DNA of 14,970 nt. It comes from Acidobacteriota bacterium. Lineage in GTDB: Bacteria; Acidobacteriota; Terriglobia; UBA7540. Of the stretch, positions 1 through 7,800 are shown piece after piece. Location of the stretch: the NCBI GenBank assembly GCA_021827245.1, contig JAKAWN010000138.1, forward strand, positions 1 through 14,970, written 5' to 3'. The notes below the pieces were generated by a model. It saw only the letters and a program-made list of their open reading frames with translations, made no database searches and was not told the origin of the DNA. The translations under genes were made by a program, and so were the position numbers. Each line of letters begins with the position of its first letter. The first letter of the stretch is position 1.

Positions 1-90
1 AGCTGCTTCGACGGCAGCGCCGCAGGCAGCCATTCCACCGCCCAGAATGAGCAAGTCGGTATCGACGACTACGGTTTCAAAATTAGGCAC
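1..90 (-). CDS. aprA: Adenylylsulfate reductase alpha subunit (AprA), N-terminal 30 codons only
   Basis: This is the start of the flavin subunit of APS reductase, the cytoplasmic enzyme that reduces adenosine 5'-phosphosulfate to sulfite and AMP; the gene continues past the left edge. The visible peptide begins VPNFETVVVDTDLLILGGG and continues MAACGAA, a typical AprA beginning with the glycine-rich FAD-binding loop at about residues 17-25. The start is GTG at base 90, overlapping the aprB stop by 8 bases. A strong AAGGAGG inside the end of aprB lies about 6 bases upstream, so the two genes are probably translationally coupled. The aprB-aprA order is the usual one. The sequence does not show whether the enzyme works in the reductive or oxidative direction. 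Only 30 residues are seen, but the adjacent AprB makes the assignment firm. Confidence 0.9.
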   Translation of the reverse strand, partial: MPNFETVVVDTDLLILGGGMAACGAAVEAA

Positions 91-544
91 TGTGCGCCTC
101 CTTGCTGCCCAGAGTGAAAACTTCAGGCAATCCCAAAGATTCAGGTTCAGTGAACAGGGCGGCGCTATCCAGTGTGCTCTTTCCGTTAGTGAAGCCGCCG
201 TCCGGGACTGCGGAACCTTCCGCCGTAGTCCGAATCGGGAACTTAAACCGCTTGATCGTTCCATTCCGGAACTTCACGGTCCACATAATGGAGTCCGTGG
301 AACGCATCGGCGTCGCCGAAGCGCCCAGGGGGACGAAATCGGCGTAACTGCGAACTTCAATCGCCTGGTTGGGGCAGATCTTGACGCAGTTGTAACATTC
401 CCAGCACATCGAAACGTCTTGGTTGTAGGCTTTCATCGTGTTCTTGTCCAAAACCATCAGGTCGTTTGGACAAATGTACTGACACGCTGTCTTGTCCAGC
501 GCTTTACATCCGTCGCATTTGTCAGGATTCACGTAGCTCGGCAT
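83..544 (-). CDS. aprB: Adenylylsulfate reductase beta subunit (AprB), two-[4Fe-4S] electron-transfer subunit
   Basis: AprB passes electrons to the FAD of AprA during reduction of APS to sulfite. The 153-residue product has the family's hallmark start, MPSYVNPDKCDGC. Two ferredoxin-like cysteine sets are visible: C10-x2-C13-x7-C21-x3-C25 and C47-x2-C50-x2-C53-x3-C57, each able to hold one [4Fe-4S] cluster. A beta-strand region (about residues 80-108) and a C-terminal tail follow; in known structures this tail wraps around AprA. I chose ATG 544 because AAGGAGG sits 4 bases upstream and MPSYVNP is the conserved N terminus; the reading frame stays open to about 673, but that extension looks non-coding. 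Length is normal and no cluster ligand is missing. The gene lies about 206 bases downstream of the porin and overlaps aprA. Confidence 0.96.
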   Translation of the reverse strand: MPSYVNPDKCDGCKALDKTACQYICPNDLMVLDKNTMKAYNQDVSMCWECYNCVKICPNQAIEVRSYADFVPLGASATPMRSTDSIMWTVKFRNGTIKRFKFPIRTTAEGSAVPDGGFTNGKSTLDSAALFTEPESLGLPEVFTLGSKEAHSA

Positions 545-548
545 GGAG

Positions 549-577
549 CCTCCTTCGGGTTGGCCCTCCTTTGGAGG
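549..577 (-). promoter_or_regulatory. aprB leader: Shine-Dalgarno site plus upstream GGAGG hairpin
   Basis: On the minus strand, CCTCC-AAA-GGAGG (bases 577 to 565) can fold into a 5-bp hairpin. It is followed 9 bases later by the true Shine-Dalgarno AAGGAGG (555-549), 4 bases before the aprB ATG. The same CCTCC could instead pair with the true Shine-Dalgarno, so two exclusive pairings are possible. The repeats are directly visible; any regulatory role is inference. Confidence 0.4.
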
Positions 578-635
578 AGTGATTCGCACTCTAGACAGGG
601 CAGGGTGGCATTTGGTTGCCTGAAAAATTAAGTTT

Positions 636-644
636 TCTATAGCA
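636..644 (-). promoter_or_regulatory. Possible extended -10 promoter for aprBA
   Basis: The minus strand reads TGCTATAGA, an extended -10 element (TGn followed by TATAGA). It would give a leader of about 85 bases before the aprB ATG. No convincing -35 hexamer lies upstream, so aprBA may also be read from promoters further up the gene string. Weak evidence. Confidence 0.25.
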
Positions 645-750
645 TCTGCTTCGGCCGCACGGAAGGTGTACATTTCTCATGAACGAATGGCCGCAATACA
701 GCCATCAGCCATTCCGGGGTGGTCCGAAAGGGGACAGCCGAATTCAACTC

Positions 751-2091
751 TCAGTAGCAACTGAACTGGAACAGGACAATAAAGGCCTTTTCGGTAGGGC
801 GATTGCCGGCCAAAGCACCACCTACAAACTTGGTTTGCGCGTAGTTGAACATAATTTTGAAGTACTTCTGAGGGTACCAATTGAGGCCTGCCGCAAATCC
901 ACTGGCTTTCTGGGCAGCAGTCGCTGGATCGGCGAGGAGAGGAAATGCATTTGGATCGACCCGGAGCGAGTTGAGTCGCCCTGCCACCTCGAGGGCCCCC
1001 CAATGTTGGTTGGCAGGATTGAGGGTATGGGCAGGAGTGACGCCGGTGTACGAGGCATTTTCTCCGGTCAGCACGAACGAGACCGTGGTCTCCCATGCCG
1101 TGTTGGAAACCCGCCGGAGGACATCGCCAAGACGAACGTCTTGTGCAGACAGCGCATATTCTGCCATCATGCCCAACTGGCGCCAGTAATAGTCTGCCTG
1201 CGGAGAAATGCGGGTTCGTTCTCCGTCGGCAACGGCGTCTTTCCGGTAGGATAAGAATTGCGCAAGCCCGGGCGTCTTGAAGGAGGGCAATGTTCCCTCC
1301 TCATTGCCCGCGCTTCCCCCGATCCCAAGTCCCAGCCCTCCAAGGAGGGAAGTGGGTGTGTCGCGGAAAGGGTAAGTAAAGACGCGAAACTCTCCATCCG
1401 CTCCGTGGTTGCTGCTGGTCTCTGAGTTGCCCCCGTCCGGAACACCGCGGAACAGCCCGCCCATGTAGGTAAGTCGTTTGGTCAGGACGTCACCATGAAG
1501 CATGATTCCGAGGTCACGGTCAGGAATAAGGTTGGTAAGGAGCGACCTCTCGGTAAACGTCAAGTTCCGGGGCTCCTGAAGGCGCTCCAAGCCCAGGGGC
1601 GATTTGAACTTGCCCGTCCTGATGTGTACACCTTCGCTGACGCCCAAATCGAGGTAGGCGTCTCTGAGCACCATAGGGCCGTCTTTCTGCGATTCGACTG
1701 TGAACCGAAAGCCCAGGCGTTTGAGAGCTGTCCCCAAGACGACAATCCGTCCTCGACGGAGAATGAAATCAGGGAGGTTCTGGGAGGGTTCAGGGCCGAA
1801 GAACTCCCGGTCATCCAGTTGGAGCATGCCGCCAATTTCCACTTGCGAATTTCCGTCGCGGGAACGGATGCGCAATCCGTTATTCCAGGAGACAACCCGG
1901 TTTGAGGCGGAAGGCGACGGCGCGGAATCTACCTTCGATTTGCCGGAATCCGAATCCTGAGCGAAGCTGTATTCGATTCCGGAAATGAAGACGAACAGGC
2001 CGATCAGCAAGCAGGCGCAAGGACGGAAAAGCAGACCCCGTAATCCTTCGTTCGCCTTATTGGCAGGCTCGGGCGTTAAGGTGGATCCCAT
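751..2091 (-). CDS. Outer-membrane porin, Porin_O_P (OprP/OprO-like) family
   Basis: Predicted beta-barrel channel of the outer membrane, 446 residues, a usual length for the phosphate-selective porin O/P family. An unusually long N-region precedes a hydrophobic signal stretch (about residues 24-40), with likely cleavage after SFA or FAQ near residue 44-45. After a Ser-rich linker, the barrel begins around residue 68. The most telling motif is RTGKFKSPLGLERLQ (about 158-172), matching the family's GKFK-P-GLE signature, followed by the R-LGIMLHG strand typical of these porins. The C terminus is FQFSCY, ending in Tyr rather than the common Phe. ATG 2091 is preferred, with a weak GGAAA ahead; a TTG at 2109 in the same frame would add six residues. 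The gene lies 66 bases after the DsrN-like gene and before aprB. Substrate is unknown; sulfate or another anion is an inference from context only. Confidence 0.8.
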   Translation of the reverse strand: MGSTLTPEPANKANEGLRGLLFRPCACLLIGLFVFISGIEYSFAQDSDSGKSKVDSAPSPSASNRVVSWNNGLRIRSRDGNSQVEIGGMLQLDDREFFGPEPSQNLPDFILRRGRIVVLGTALKRLGFRFTVESQKDGPMVLRDAYLDLGVSEGVHIRTGKFKSPLGLERLQEPRNLTFTERSLLTNLIPDRDLGIMLHGDVLTKRLTYMGGLFRGVPDGGNSETSSNHGADGEFRVFTYPFRDTPTSLLGGLGLGIGGSAGNEEGTLPSFKTPGLAQFLSYRKDAVADGERTRISPQADYYWRQLGMMAEYALSAQDVRLGDVLRRVSNTAWETTVSFVLTGENASYTGVTPAHTLNPANQHWGALEVAGRLNSLRVDPNAFPLLADPATAAQKASGFAAGLNWYPQKYFKIMFNYAQTKFVGGALAGNRPTEKAFIVLFQFSCY

Positions 2092-2157
2092 GGGAGTTTC
2101 CGCACGCAATCACCGGAGCCTGCAACACCAGTTTCTGAACCGGGTTCCAGACAAACT

Positions 2158-3618
2158 TCAACAAGCGCGAAACCCTGCGTTCGACACGGCACTTGATCGA
2201 TATTCGAACGGGCGCACATTGGACTTTCTGCTCCGCGAAAGCCGCGCTTGGTCAAGAAGTCCCTGGGCCCATTCTGGTGTAGCAACCGCATGAACGTGGG
2301 CGTAGCTGGCCCACACGTTCCCCGCGACTAACGCGTCGCGACCCCCGGAGCAGCCTGTCCCCCGTCGTACTGCACAGGCCGTGGCCGGAAGAGAACCAGT
2401 TGTCACAATCTTTGAGTAATGGAACTCGTGTCCCAGGATTCTTGTTCCCAGGGAGTAGTACGGGTTGGGACGGTCTACGAGAAGCTCAACATAGCCGTGT
2501 CCCTGTGGCCTGGCGCAGACTTCCACTTCAAAGGGAAGCGCGCCCGCCATGGGGTGCCTGTTCCCGTGCCAGAGGATGGCTTGCGAAAGCAGCATCAGGC
2601 CTCCGCACTCGGCGTAAATGGGAAGGCCCTTTTGCGCATGATCACGAATCGACGCCAGCAGGGAAGTGTTTGCAGAAAGCCTTTCCGCGTGCGTTTCGGG
2701 AAACCCGCCGCCGATGTAGAGAGCATCCAGATCTTCCGGCAGAGCCGAAGCCGAGAGCGCCGAAACCGGCACGAGTTCCGCACCCGACCTTTCCAGCGCT
2801 TCGAGATTTTCCGGATAGTAGAAGGTGAAAGCGGAGTCTTGCAGGAAAGCGATCTTCAGACCACTGCCGTCTTTTGTTCTCTCGGGATTCTCGACCCAGC
2901 CACGAACCGGCGAGGCCGATTTCGCCAACTCATATATCCGGCCGAAATCCAGCCGGCCCTGGACTGCTGAAAGGAGGTTGGCGCGAAGCTCGTCCACGCC
3001 TCCGTGTTCCTGCGGCGTTATCAGACCGAGGTGCCGACCTGGCAGCAGCGCGCCGGCATCGACGTTGGGCAGCACACCCAGCACCGGAACTCTGCACGCG
3101 GACTCGATCGATTCCCTCAACACGGATTCGTGGCGGCGGCCGGACACATGATTGAGGATGATTCCGCCGATTCGAAGGTAGGGGTCGAGCTTCTGGCACC
3201 CGAGCACCAGCGCCGCGACCGTGTGGGTGACTTTTGTGGCATTCACGACCAGCAGGACAGGCGCGTCCAGCAGCTTGGCCAATTGCGCCGTGCTATGGGT
3301 GCCGTATGCGTCCAAGCCGTCGAAGAGGCCGCGATTGCCTTCGATCAGATTCAGCCCATTGGGGAGGACATGGGTGCGGAACAGCTTTGCGGCCTTCTCC
3401 GGGCCCATCAGGAAGGTGTCGAGATTGCGGGCCTGGTTGTTGGAGGCCCAACTGAGCCAGGCGGCGTCAATGTAGTCGGGACCTTTCTTAAAAGCCCTTG
3501 TGGAGATTCCACGCTGGCGGGCAAGAAACAGCAGGCCGAGCGAAACGAGGGTCTTCCCGGAGTCGCCGGAAAGCCCGGCGACCACCAGGCGCGCCGCTGG
3601 GGCGGAAGGGTGTTGCAT
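2158..3618 (-). CDS. dsrN: DsrN-like / cobyrinate a,c-diamide synthase (CbiA/CobB) family amidase
   Basis: ATP-dependent glutamine amidotransferase that amidates carboxyl side chains of tetrapyrroles. CbiA/CobB makes cobyrinate a,c-diamide; DsrN, found in dsr clusters, is proposed to make siroheme amide for dissimilatory sulfite reductase. The 486-residue product has a P-loop GLSGDSGKT (15-23), then FKKGPDYIDAAW (43-54), a dethiobiotin-synthetase-like ATPase half to about 240, and a class I glutaminase half with nucleophile Cys338 in YAECGGLMLL and catalytic-region His in HEFHYS (397-402). The FKKGPDYID motif differs from the FKVGPDYID I recall in Salmonella CbiA. That, together with nearby aprBA, favours DsrN, but a B12 role is not excluded. 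About 30 residues form an unmatched basic C-terminal tail. ATG 3618 is preferred (AGGAAAGAGG just ahead) over an in-frame GTG at 3651. It lies between the sigma factor and the porin on the same strand. Confidence 0.82.
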   Translation of the reverse strand: MQHPSAPAARLVVAGLSGDSGKTLVSLGLLFLARQRGISTRAFKKGPDYIDAAWLSWASNNQARNLDTFLMGPEKAAKLFRTHVLPNGLNLIEGNRGLFDGLDAYGTHSTAQLAKLLDAPVLLVVNATKVTHTVAALVLGCQKLDPYLRIGGIILNHVSGRRHESVLRESIESACRVPVLGVLPNVDAGALLPGRHLGLITPQEHGGVDELRANLLSAVQGRLDFGRIYELAKSASPVRGWVENPERTKDGSGLKIAFLQDSAFTFYYPENLEALERSGAELVPVSALSASALPEDLDALYIGGGFPETHAERLSANTSLLASIRDHAQKGLPIYAECGGLMLLSQAILWHGNRHPMAGALPFEVEVCARPQGHGYVELLVDRPNPYYSLGTRILGHEFHYSKIVTTGSLPATACAVRRGTGCSGGRDALVAGNVWASYAHVHAVATPEWAQGLLDQARLSRSRKSNVRPFEYRSSAVSNAGFRAC

Positions 3619-3649
3619 CCTCTTTCCTGCGTCCGGGTGCCATCGACCC

Positions 3650-3687
3650 ACAAAAGCCGCAGAGCCTTATGAATACGAGACTCTGCG
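3650..3687 (-). terminator. Weak hairpin between the sigma factor and the DsrN-like gene
   Basis: On the minus strand, CGCAGAG (3687-3681) and CTCTGCG (3664-3658) form a 7-bp stem with a 16-base loop, followed by GGCTTTTG. The T-run is short and the loop long, so this could be a weak terminator or attenuator. It overlaps the optional GTG start of the next gene. Confidence 0.25.
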
Positions 3688-3701
3688 CCACCGTTTGTCC
3701 G

Positions 3702-4448
3702 CTATGCGGCGGCCGGGGCAGAGGCAGAGTAGCTTGACGTTGCCGCGTGCGGAAACTGCAGGACCAGTTGGCTTCGGGCGCTGCAGTCGGCCGGCTTCCT
3801 CCCAGCCTCTGGCCTGCAATGCTTGGGTTGCCCAGTCGGCGTTTCCTGCAGCAGTTCACGCATCCTGAGTCTCGCTTTGTGAAGTTGTGATTTCGACGTG
3901 CCGATCGAGCAACCCATTAACTCGGATATTTCAAAGTGTTCATAACCTTCAATGTCGTGCAGGATCAGGACGGCCTTGAAGCCGGGAGAAAGCTGATCGA
4001 TAGCCTGCCGAAGGCTAATTCGATCGACGGTGTCCATCAGGTGGGTGTCGAACCCTCCAAACTCCAACTGGCAGGGGCAGCCGGTGATGGGGTCTGGAGT
4101 GGTCAGCGCCTCCATCGGTGTTTCGTGACGCCAACTGGCCTTCTGGAATTTAAGCAGAACCACGTTGATGGTGATCCGGCGCAACCATGTGCTAAACGCT
4201 GATTCTCCTCGAAAGGTATCGAGTTTCTGAAAAAGCCGGAGGAAGGTTTCTTGCGTCAAATCGTCGGCATCGTCTGGATTGCCTGTCATCCGCAGGCAAA
4301 GGGCCCATACTCGTGACCGATACGCGAAGTAAAGGTGTTCGAATTCATTGATTAACGGGCGGTTATGGGGTTCCGACGCATCTGACGGCGCTGTCCAACA
4401 CCTACAGGCAGCTTCCTGAATGTCTTCTTCCGATGCGGTTATTGCCAT
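3702..4448 (-). CDS. RNA polymerase ECF-type sigma-70 family sigma factor
   Basis: Alternative sigma factor that would direct RNA polymerase to a dedicated promoter set. The 248-residue product has sigma region 2 at about 33-103, including the -10-recognising DADDLTQETFLRLF stretch and WLRRITINV. Region 4, a helix-turn-helix for the -35 element, spans about 144-200 and contains ISELMGCSIGTSKSQLHKAR. There is no region 3, as expected for the ECF group. ATG 4448 is chosen because AGGTGA lies about 8 bases upstream; an in-frame TTG at 4481 has less support. Two features are odd: a 48-residue low-complexity C-terminal tail ending SASAPAAA, and no anti-sigma gene on either side. The downstream gene is the DsrN-like amidase, so the factor may be co-transcribed with the dsrN-porin-apr string. 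Its regulon is unknown. Confidence 0.88.
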   Translation of the reverse strand: MAITASEEDIQEAACRCWTAPSDASEPHNRPLINEFEHLYFAYRSRVWALCLRMTGNPDDADDLTQETFLRLFQKLDTFRGESAFSTWLRRITINVVLLKFQKASWRHETPMEALTTPDPITGCPCQLEFGGFDTHLMDTVDRISLRQAIDQLSPGFKAVLILHDIEGYEHFEISELMGCSIGTSKSQLHKARLRMRELLQETPTGQPKHCRPEAGRKPADCSARSQLVLQFPHAATSSYSASAPAAA

Positions 4449-4480
4449 GGTTCGCTCACCTGTCTGATCCGTTACAAGCA

Positions 4481-4509
4481 AGTATGACCCGCTCGCCAGG
4501 CCTGAACAA
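4481..4509 (-). promoter_or_regulatory. Candidate promoter for the sigma factor gene
   Basis: On the minus strand, TTGTTC (4509-4504) is separated by 17 bases from CATACT (4486-4481), giving a leader of about 25-30 bases to ATG 4448. The match is modest: 3 of 6 at -35 and 4 of 6 at -10. An ECF-type self-recognised promoter was not recognised. Confidence 0.25.
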
Positions 4510-4615
4510 TTCGGTTAAACCCTCCCGCGTTATCGATTAGCACTTAAGTGGTATTACCTAGAGGCCCTTGAGATGTGCGGGCATAGCTTGCACACAGGGG
4601 CCGTGTTACGATCAG

Positions 4616-4644
4616 TTGAACCATTTGATCAAAAAGGCTATAAG
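4616..4644 (+). promoter_or_regulatory. Sigma-70-type promoter for the kinase/regulator operon
   Basis: TTGAAC (4616-4621), a 17-base spacer, then TATAAG (4639-4644). The -35 matches 4 of 6 and the -10 matches 5 of 6 consensus bases at optimal spacing. A perfect palindrome TTTGATCAAA (4624-4633) lies wholly within the spacer and could be an operator. The start site would be near 4651. Confidence 0.6.
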
Positions 4645-4651
4645 TAAGAGA

Positions 4652-4749
4652 AGAGGACGCAGAGAATCCTCTGGCATGCTGCCTGCCCGAATGGGATACC
4701 ATTCTCCGGAGTGCTCCTGAATAAGTTACCGCGACGGAGAAAAGGTAAC
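4652..4749 (+). promoter_or_regulatory. Structured leader of the kinase mRNA
   Basis: The untranslated leader has three inverted repeats in a row: AGAGGA/TCCTCT (4652-4657 with 4667-4672, 9-base loop), the palindrome CTCCGGAG (4704-4711), and GTTACC/GGTAAC (4725-4730 with 4744-4749, 13-base loop). No T-run follows, so they are not ordinary terminators. I recognise no known riboswitch class. A regulatory role is inference. Confidence 0.3.
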
Positions 4750-4819
4750 CTCAGTCAGCCAGAATGAATGCGACTCTCCTCCCGCAAAGTTCGCTTTCTG
4801 CCCGGCGGGTGAAAAGTCG

Positions 4820-7800
4820 ATGATCGAAGAACCTCATTCGCGGACCGTCTTGTGGACCCGAAAAGCCCCTGCAGTCGCCAGCGCTGTGGCCGTCTTTTTG
4901 GGTACCACTGTACTCGTGGGGTGGGCGTTAAAGGTCACGGCTTTCACTGAGTTTTTGTCCGGGCAGAGCCACGCCTGCCGCATTTTGTGTTCCTGGCTGA
5001 ACCCCTTCAATATCCTTACCAGCCTCTTCCCGGGGCAGACTTCAATGCGGCCGAACTCCGCCTTGGCCTACATCCTGGCGGGTATTGCGCTTTGGCTGCT
5101 TCGTGAAAAGGCGGATCAACCGAGCGCACGGCGTTGGAGACGCGTGGGACAGGCTTGCGCTGTGGCCGTTGCCATGTTGGGCGCTCTGACTCTAAGCGAA
5201 TATCTGTTTCGCATCGATCTAGGCATTGATCAAGTATTCTTTCGTGATCTGCAGGTCCCCGTTGGGGGATTATTTCCGGGCCGTTTGACTCCTACAGGTG
5301 CTGTCAGTCTGATATTTCTGGGTTGTGGCCTTCTTATGCTGGGCTGGAGGAGGAAGGCTGGTTTTCAGCCTTCGGAATTCCTCGGCCTCGTCGTCATTCT
5401 CGACGGCATGTTCGGGCTTTTTGACTACATCCTCCACCCGGCGTTCACCCTGACGGGAATCGCGCCAGCCAGCTCCTTGGTGTTGTGTGTGCTGGGAGCC
5501 GGACTGCTGACGGCGCGCAGTGACCATCTGTTCAGAAAACTCCTGGCAAGTCCGCATAGCGGGGGAGCCGTGTTCCGGCGTCTGCTTCCTGCGGCGGTCG
5601 TCACCCCCATTGTGCTCGCTGCTTTGATTGGACGAGCAGAAAAAATCGGAATTTTAGCCGGATACATTGGGTTGACGCTTTTGGTTGTCATGATCATGAC
5701 GGCCTTCGTGTTGGTTGTGATGTGGACGACCGGGTCGCTGGATGAGGCGGACCTGGCGCGGCAGTCGGTCGCCGCCGAACTGGATATTCGTGCACGCCAA
5801 CAGGCAGCCATTGCCGATCTGGGACACCGCGCCCTGCGAGGGATTGATCTCGCGACGCTCTTTGACGACACCGTTGTGCTTGTGGCCCGGATGCTCAAAG
5901 TCGAGTTCAGCAAAGTACAGGAACTCCTGCCCGACAGCAAGGCACTGATCCTTCGTGCGGGCGTCGGCTGGAAACCGGGCCTCGTGGGTCGTGCCATTGT
6001 TGAAGCCGGACCCGAGTCCCAGGCAGGTTACACGCTGGAAAGCGAGCACCCGGTAATTGTCCAGAACCTTATGGAAGAAAGGCGCTTCATCCCGTCTCCC
6101 CTACAGGTCGAGCACGGCATTGTAAGCGGATTAAGCGTGCTGATCCCCGGAAAGGAGCGGCCGTTTGGTGTACTGGGCGCTCACACAAGCCAAGCTAGAA
6201 CTTTTACAGGCGACGATGTCAACTTTCTGGCAGCTTTGGCCAACGTTCTGGCCGCAGCCATCGAACGGAAGCGGACCGAGGAAGATTTGCACCGCTTCAA
6301 CCGGGCGCTGCGGACCCTGAGCGAGTGCAATCTGGTGATGGTGCGGGCGACCACGGAGAAGGAACTGCTGCAGAAGGTTTGCAACATCCTGGTGGTTCCG
6401 GGTGGCTACAGGATGGCCTGGGCGGGCTATGCGGAACGGGATGAAGCAAGAACAGTTCGTCCGGTTGCCGTGGCGGGGGCCGACGAGGGCTACTTGGCGT
6501 CCATTAGAGTCACTTGGGCCGATGAGGAGCTCGGCCGCGGGCCGACTGGCACGGCAATCCGGACCCGCAAGCCTTACGTGGTAAGGAACATATTGAATGA
6601 CGAGCACTTTGTTCCGTGGCGGGAAGACGCTGCGCGGCATGGTTATGCGTCGACCGCCGCACTCCCTTTGATTGTGAACCAGGAGCCTCTGGGTGTGCTC
6701 AGGGTCTATGCCGAAGCTCCAGACGCCTTCGACGCGGAAGAAATGCAACTGCTTATGGAACTGGCGGGCGATCTGGCCTATGGCGTCCAGGCCCTGCGCA
6801 CACGCGTTGAGCGTGCGCAGGCTGCGGAGGCCTTGCGGCAAAGCGAAGAGAAGTTCCGGCAGATGGCAGAGAACATCCACGAGGTCCTGTGGATGGTGGA
6901 TCCGACCCGGACTAGGCTTCTCTACGTCAGCCCGAGTTATGAGAGCGTTTGGGGGCGCCCCGTGGAATCTGTCTTCGGGCACGGACTCGGATGGTTGGAC
7001 GCTGTTCATCCGGAGGATCGGGCCAGGGTACGGGCGGCCCTTGGCGGCGATCTGCCGCAGCGGGAGTTTGAGACGGAATTCCGAGTTGTATGGCCCGACG
7101 GGTCGGTGCACTGGGTCCGCGACCGGTCCTTTCCGGTTCGGAACCAGCGCGGCGAGACGGAACGGATTGTCGGAATTTCAGAAGACATCACAGAGCGCAG
7201 GCTCACTGCCGAAGCGCTGCTTGAAAGCGAGGAGCGCTACCGGCAGTTGTTCAATCAGATGAATGTCGGCTGCGCACTGCTGGAAGTGATCTGCAACGAG
7301 GATGGGACCCCGTGTGACGCCAGGTTTGTTGACGTGAACCCGAGTTTCGAAGCCATCACCAGGTACTCGAGGGAATCGGTGGCTGAAGAAAAGGTGTTGA
7401 CAGTATTTCCCCAGATTCAGCCCTCCTGGGTGGAGAGGCTGGGACAGGTCGCGCTTACTGGCGAGCCGCTTCACTTTGAGGGTTATTCCGAGGTTTTCAG
7501 AAAGTACTTTGACGTTACAGCTTTCCGGCCACGCCCTGGGCATTTTGCCATCGTGTTCGCCGACATCACCGAACGCAAAGCGGCCGAACGGGGCCTTGAA
7601 GAAGCCGAGCGCAAATATCACAGCATTTTCGAAAACGCCATGGAAGGCATTTTCCAGGTGCGGGAAGACGGCAGCCTGCTGACCGCCAATCCCGCCATGG
7701 CCCGTCTTCTGGGCTACAAAACAACCCGGACATTCATGGACGAGGTTCGCAACCTGGAACAGTACTTGTACATTGAACCACAGCACCCGACCGGGTTTAT

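Larger units (their letters stand above)
4449..4819. other. Divergent intergenic region between the sigma factor and the histidine kinase
   Basis: No gene is visible in these 371 bases. They hold a good plus-strand sigma-70 promoter (4616-4644), a weaker minus-strand candidate (4481-4509), and several inverted repeats: CACTTAAGTG (4541-4550), TTTGATCAAA (4624-4633), AGAGGA/TCCTCT (4652-4672), CTCCGGAG (4704-4711) and GTTACC/GGTAAC (4725-4749). The plus-strand leader from the predicted start site to the kinase ATG is about 170 bases. Confidence 0.7.

Noticed and set aside
545..673. In-frame N-terminal extension of AprB up to an ATG at 673.
   Set aside because: The family start MPSYVNP with a strong AAGGAGG lies at 544; the extension has no family-like sequence and covers the leader hairpin.
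6131..7111. Long minus-strand open frame of 326 codons inside the kinase.
   Set aside because: It is antisense to well-supported GAF and PAS coding sequence and resembles no family.
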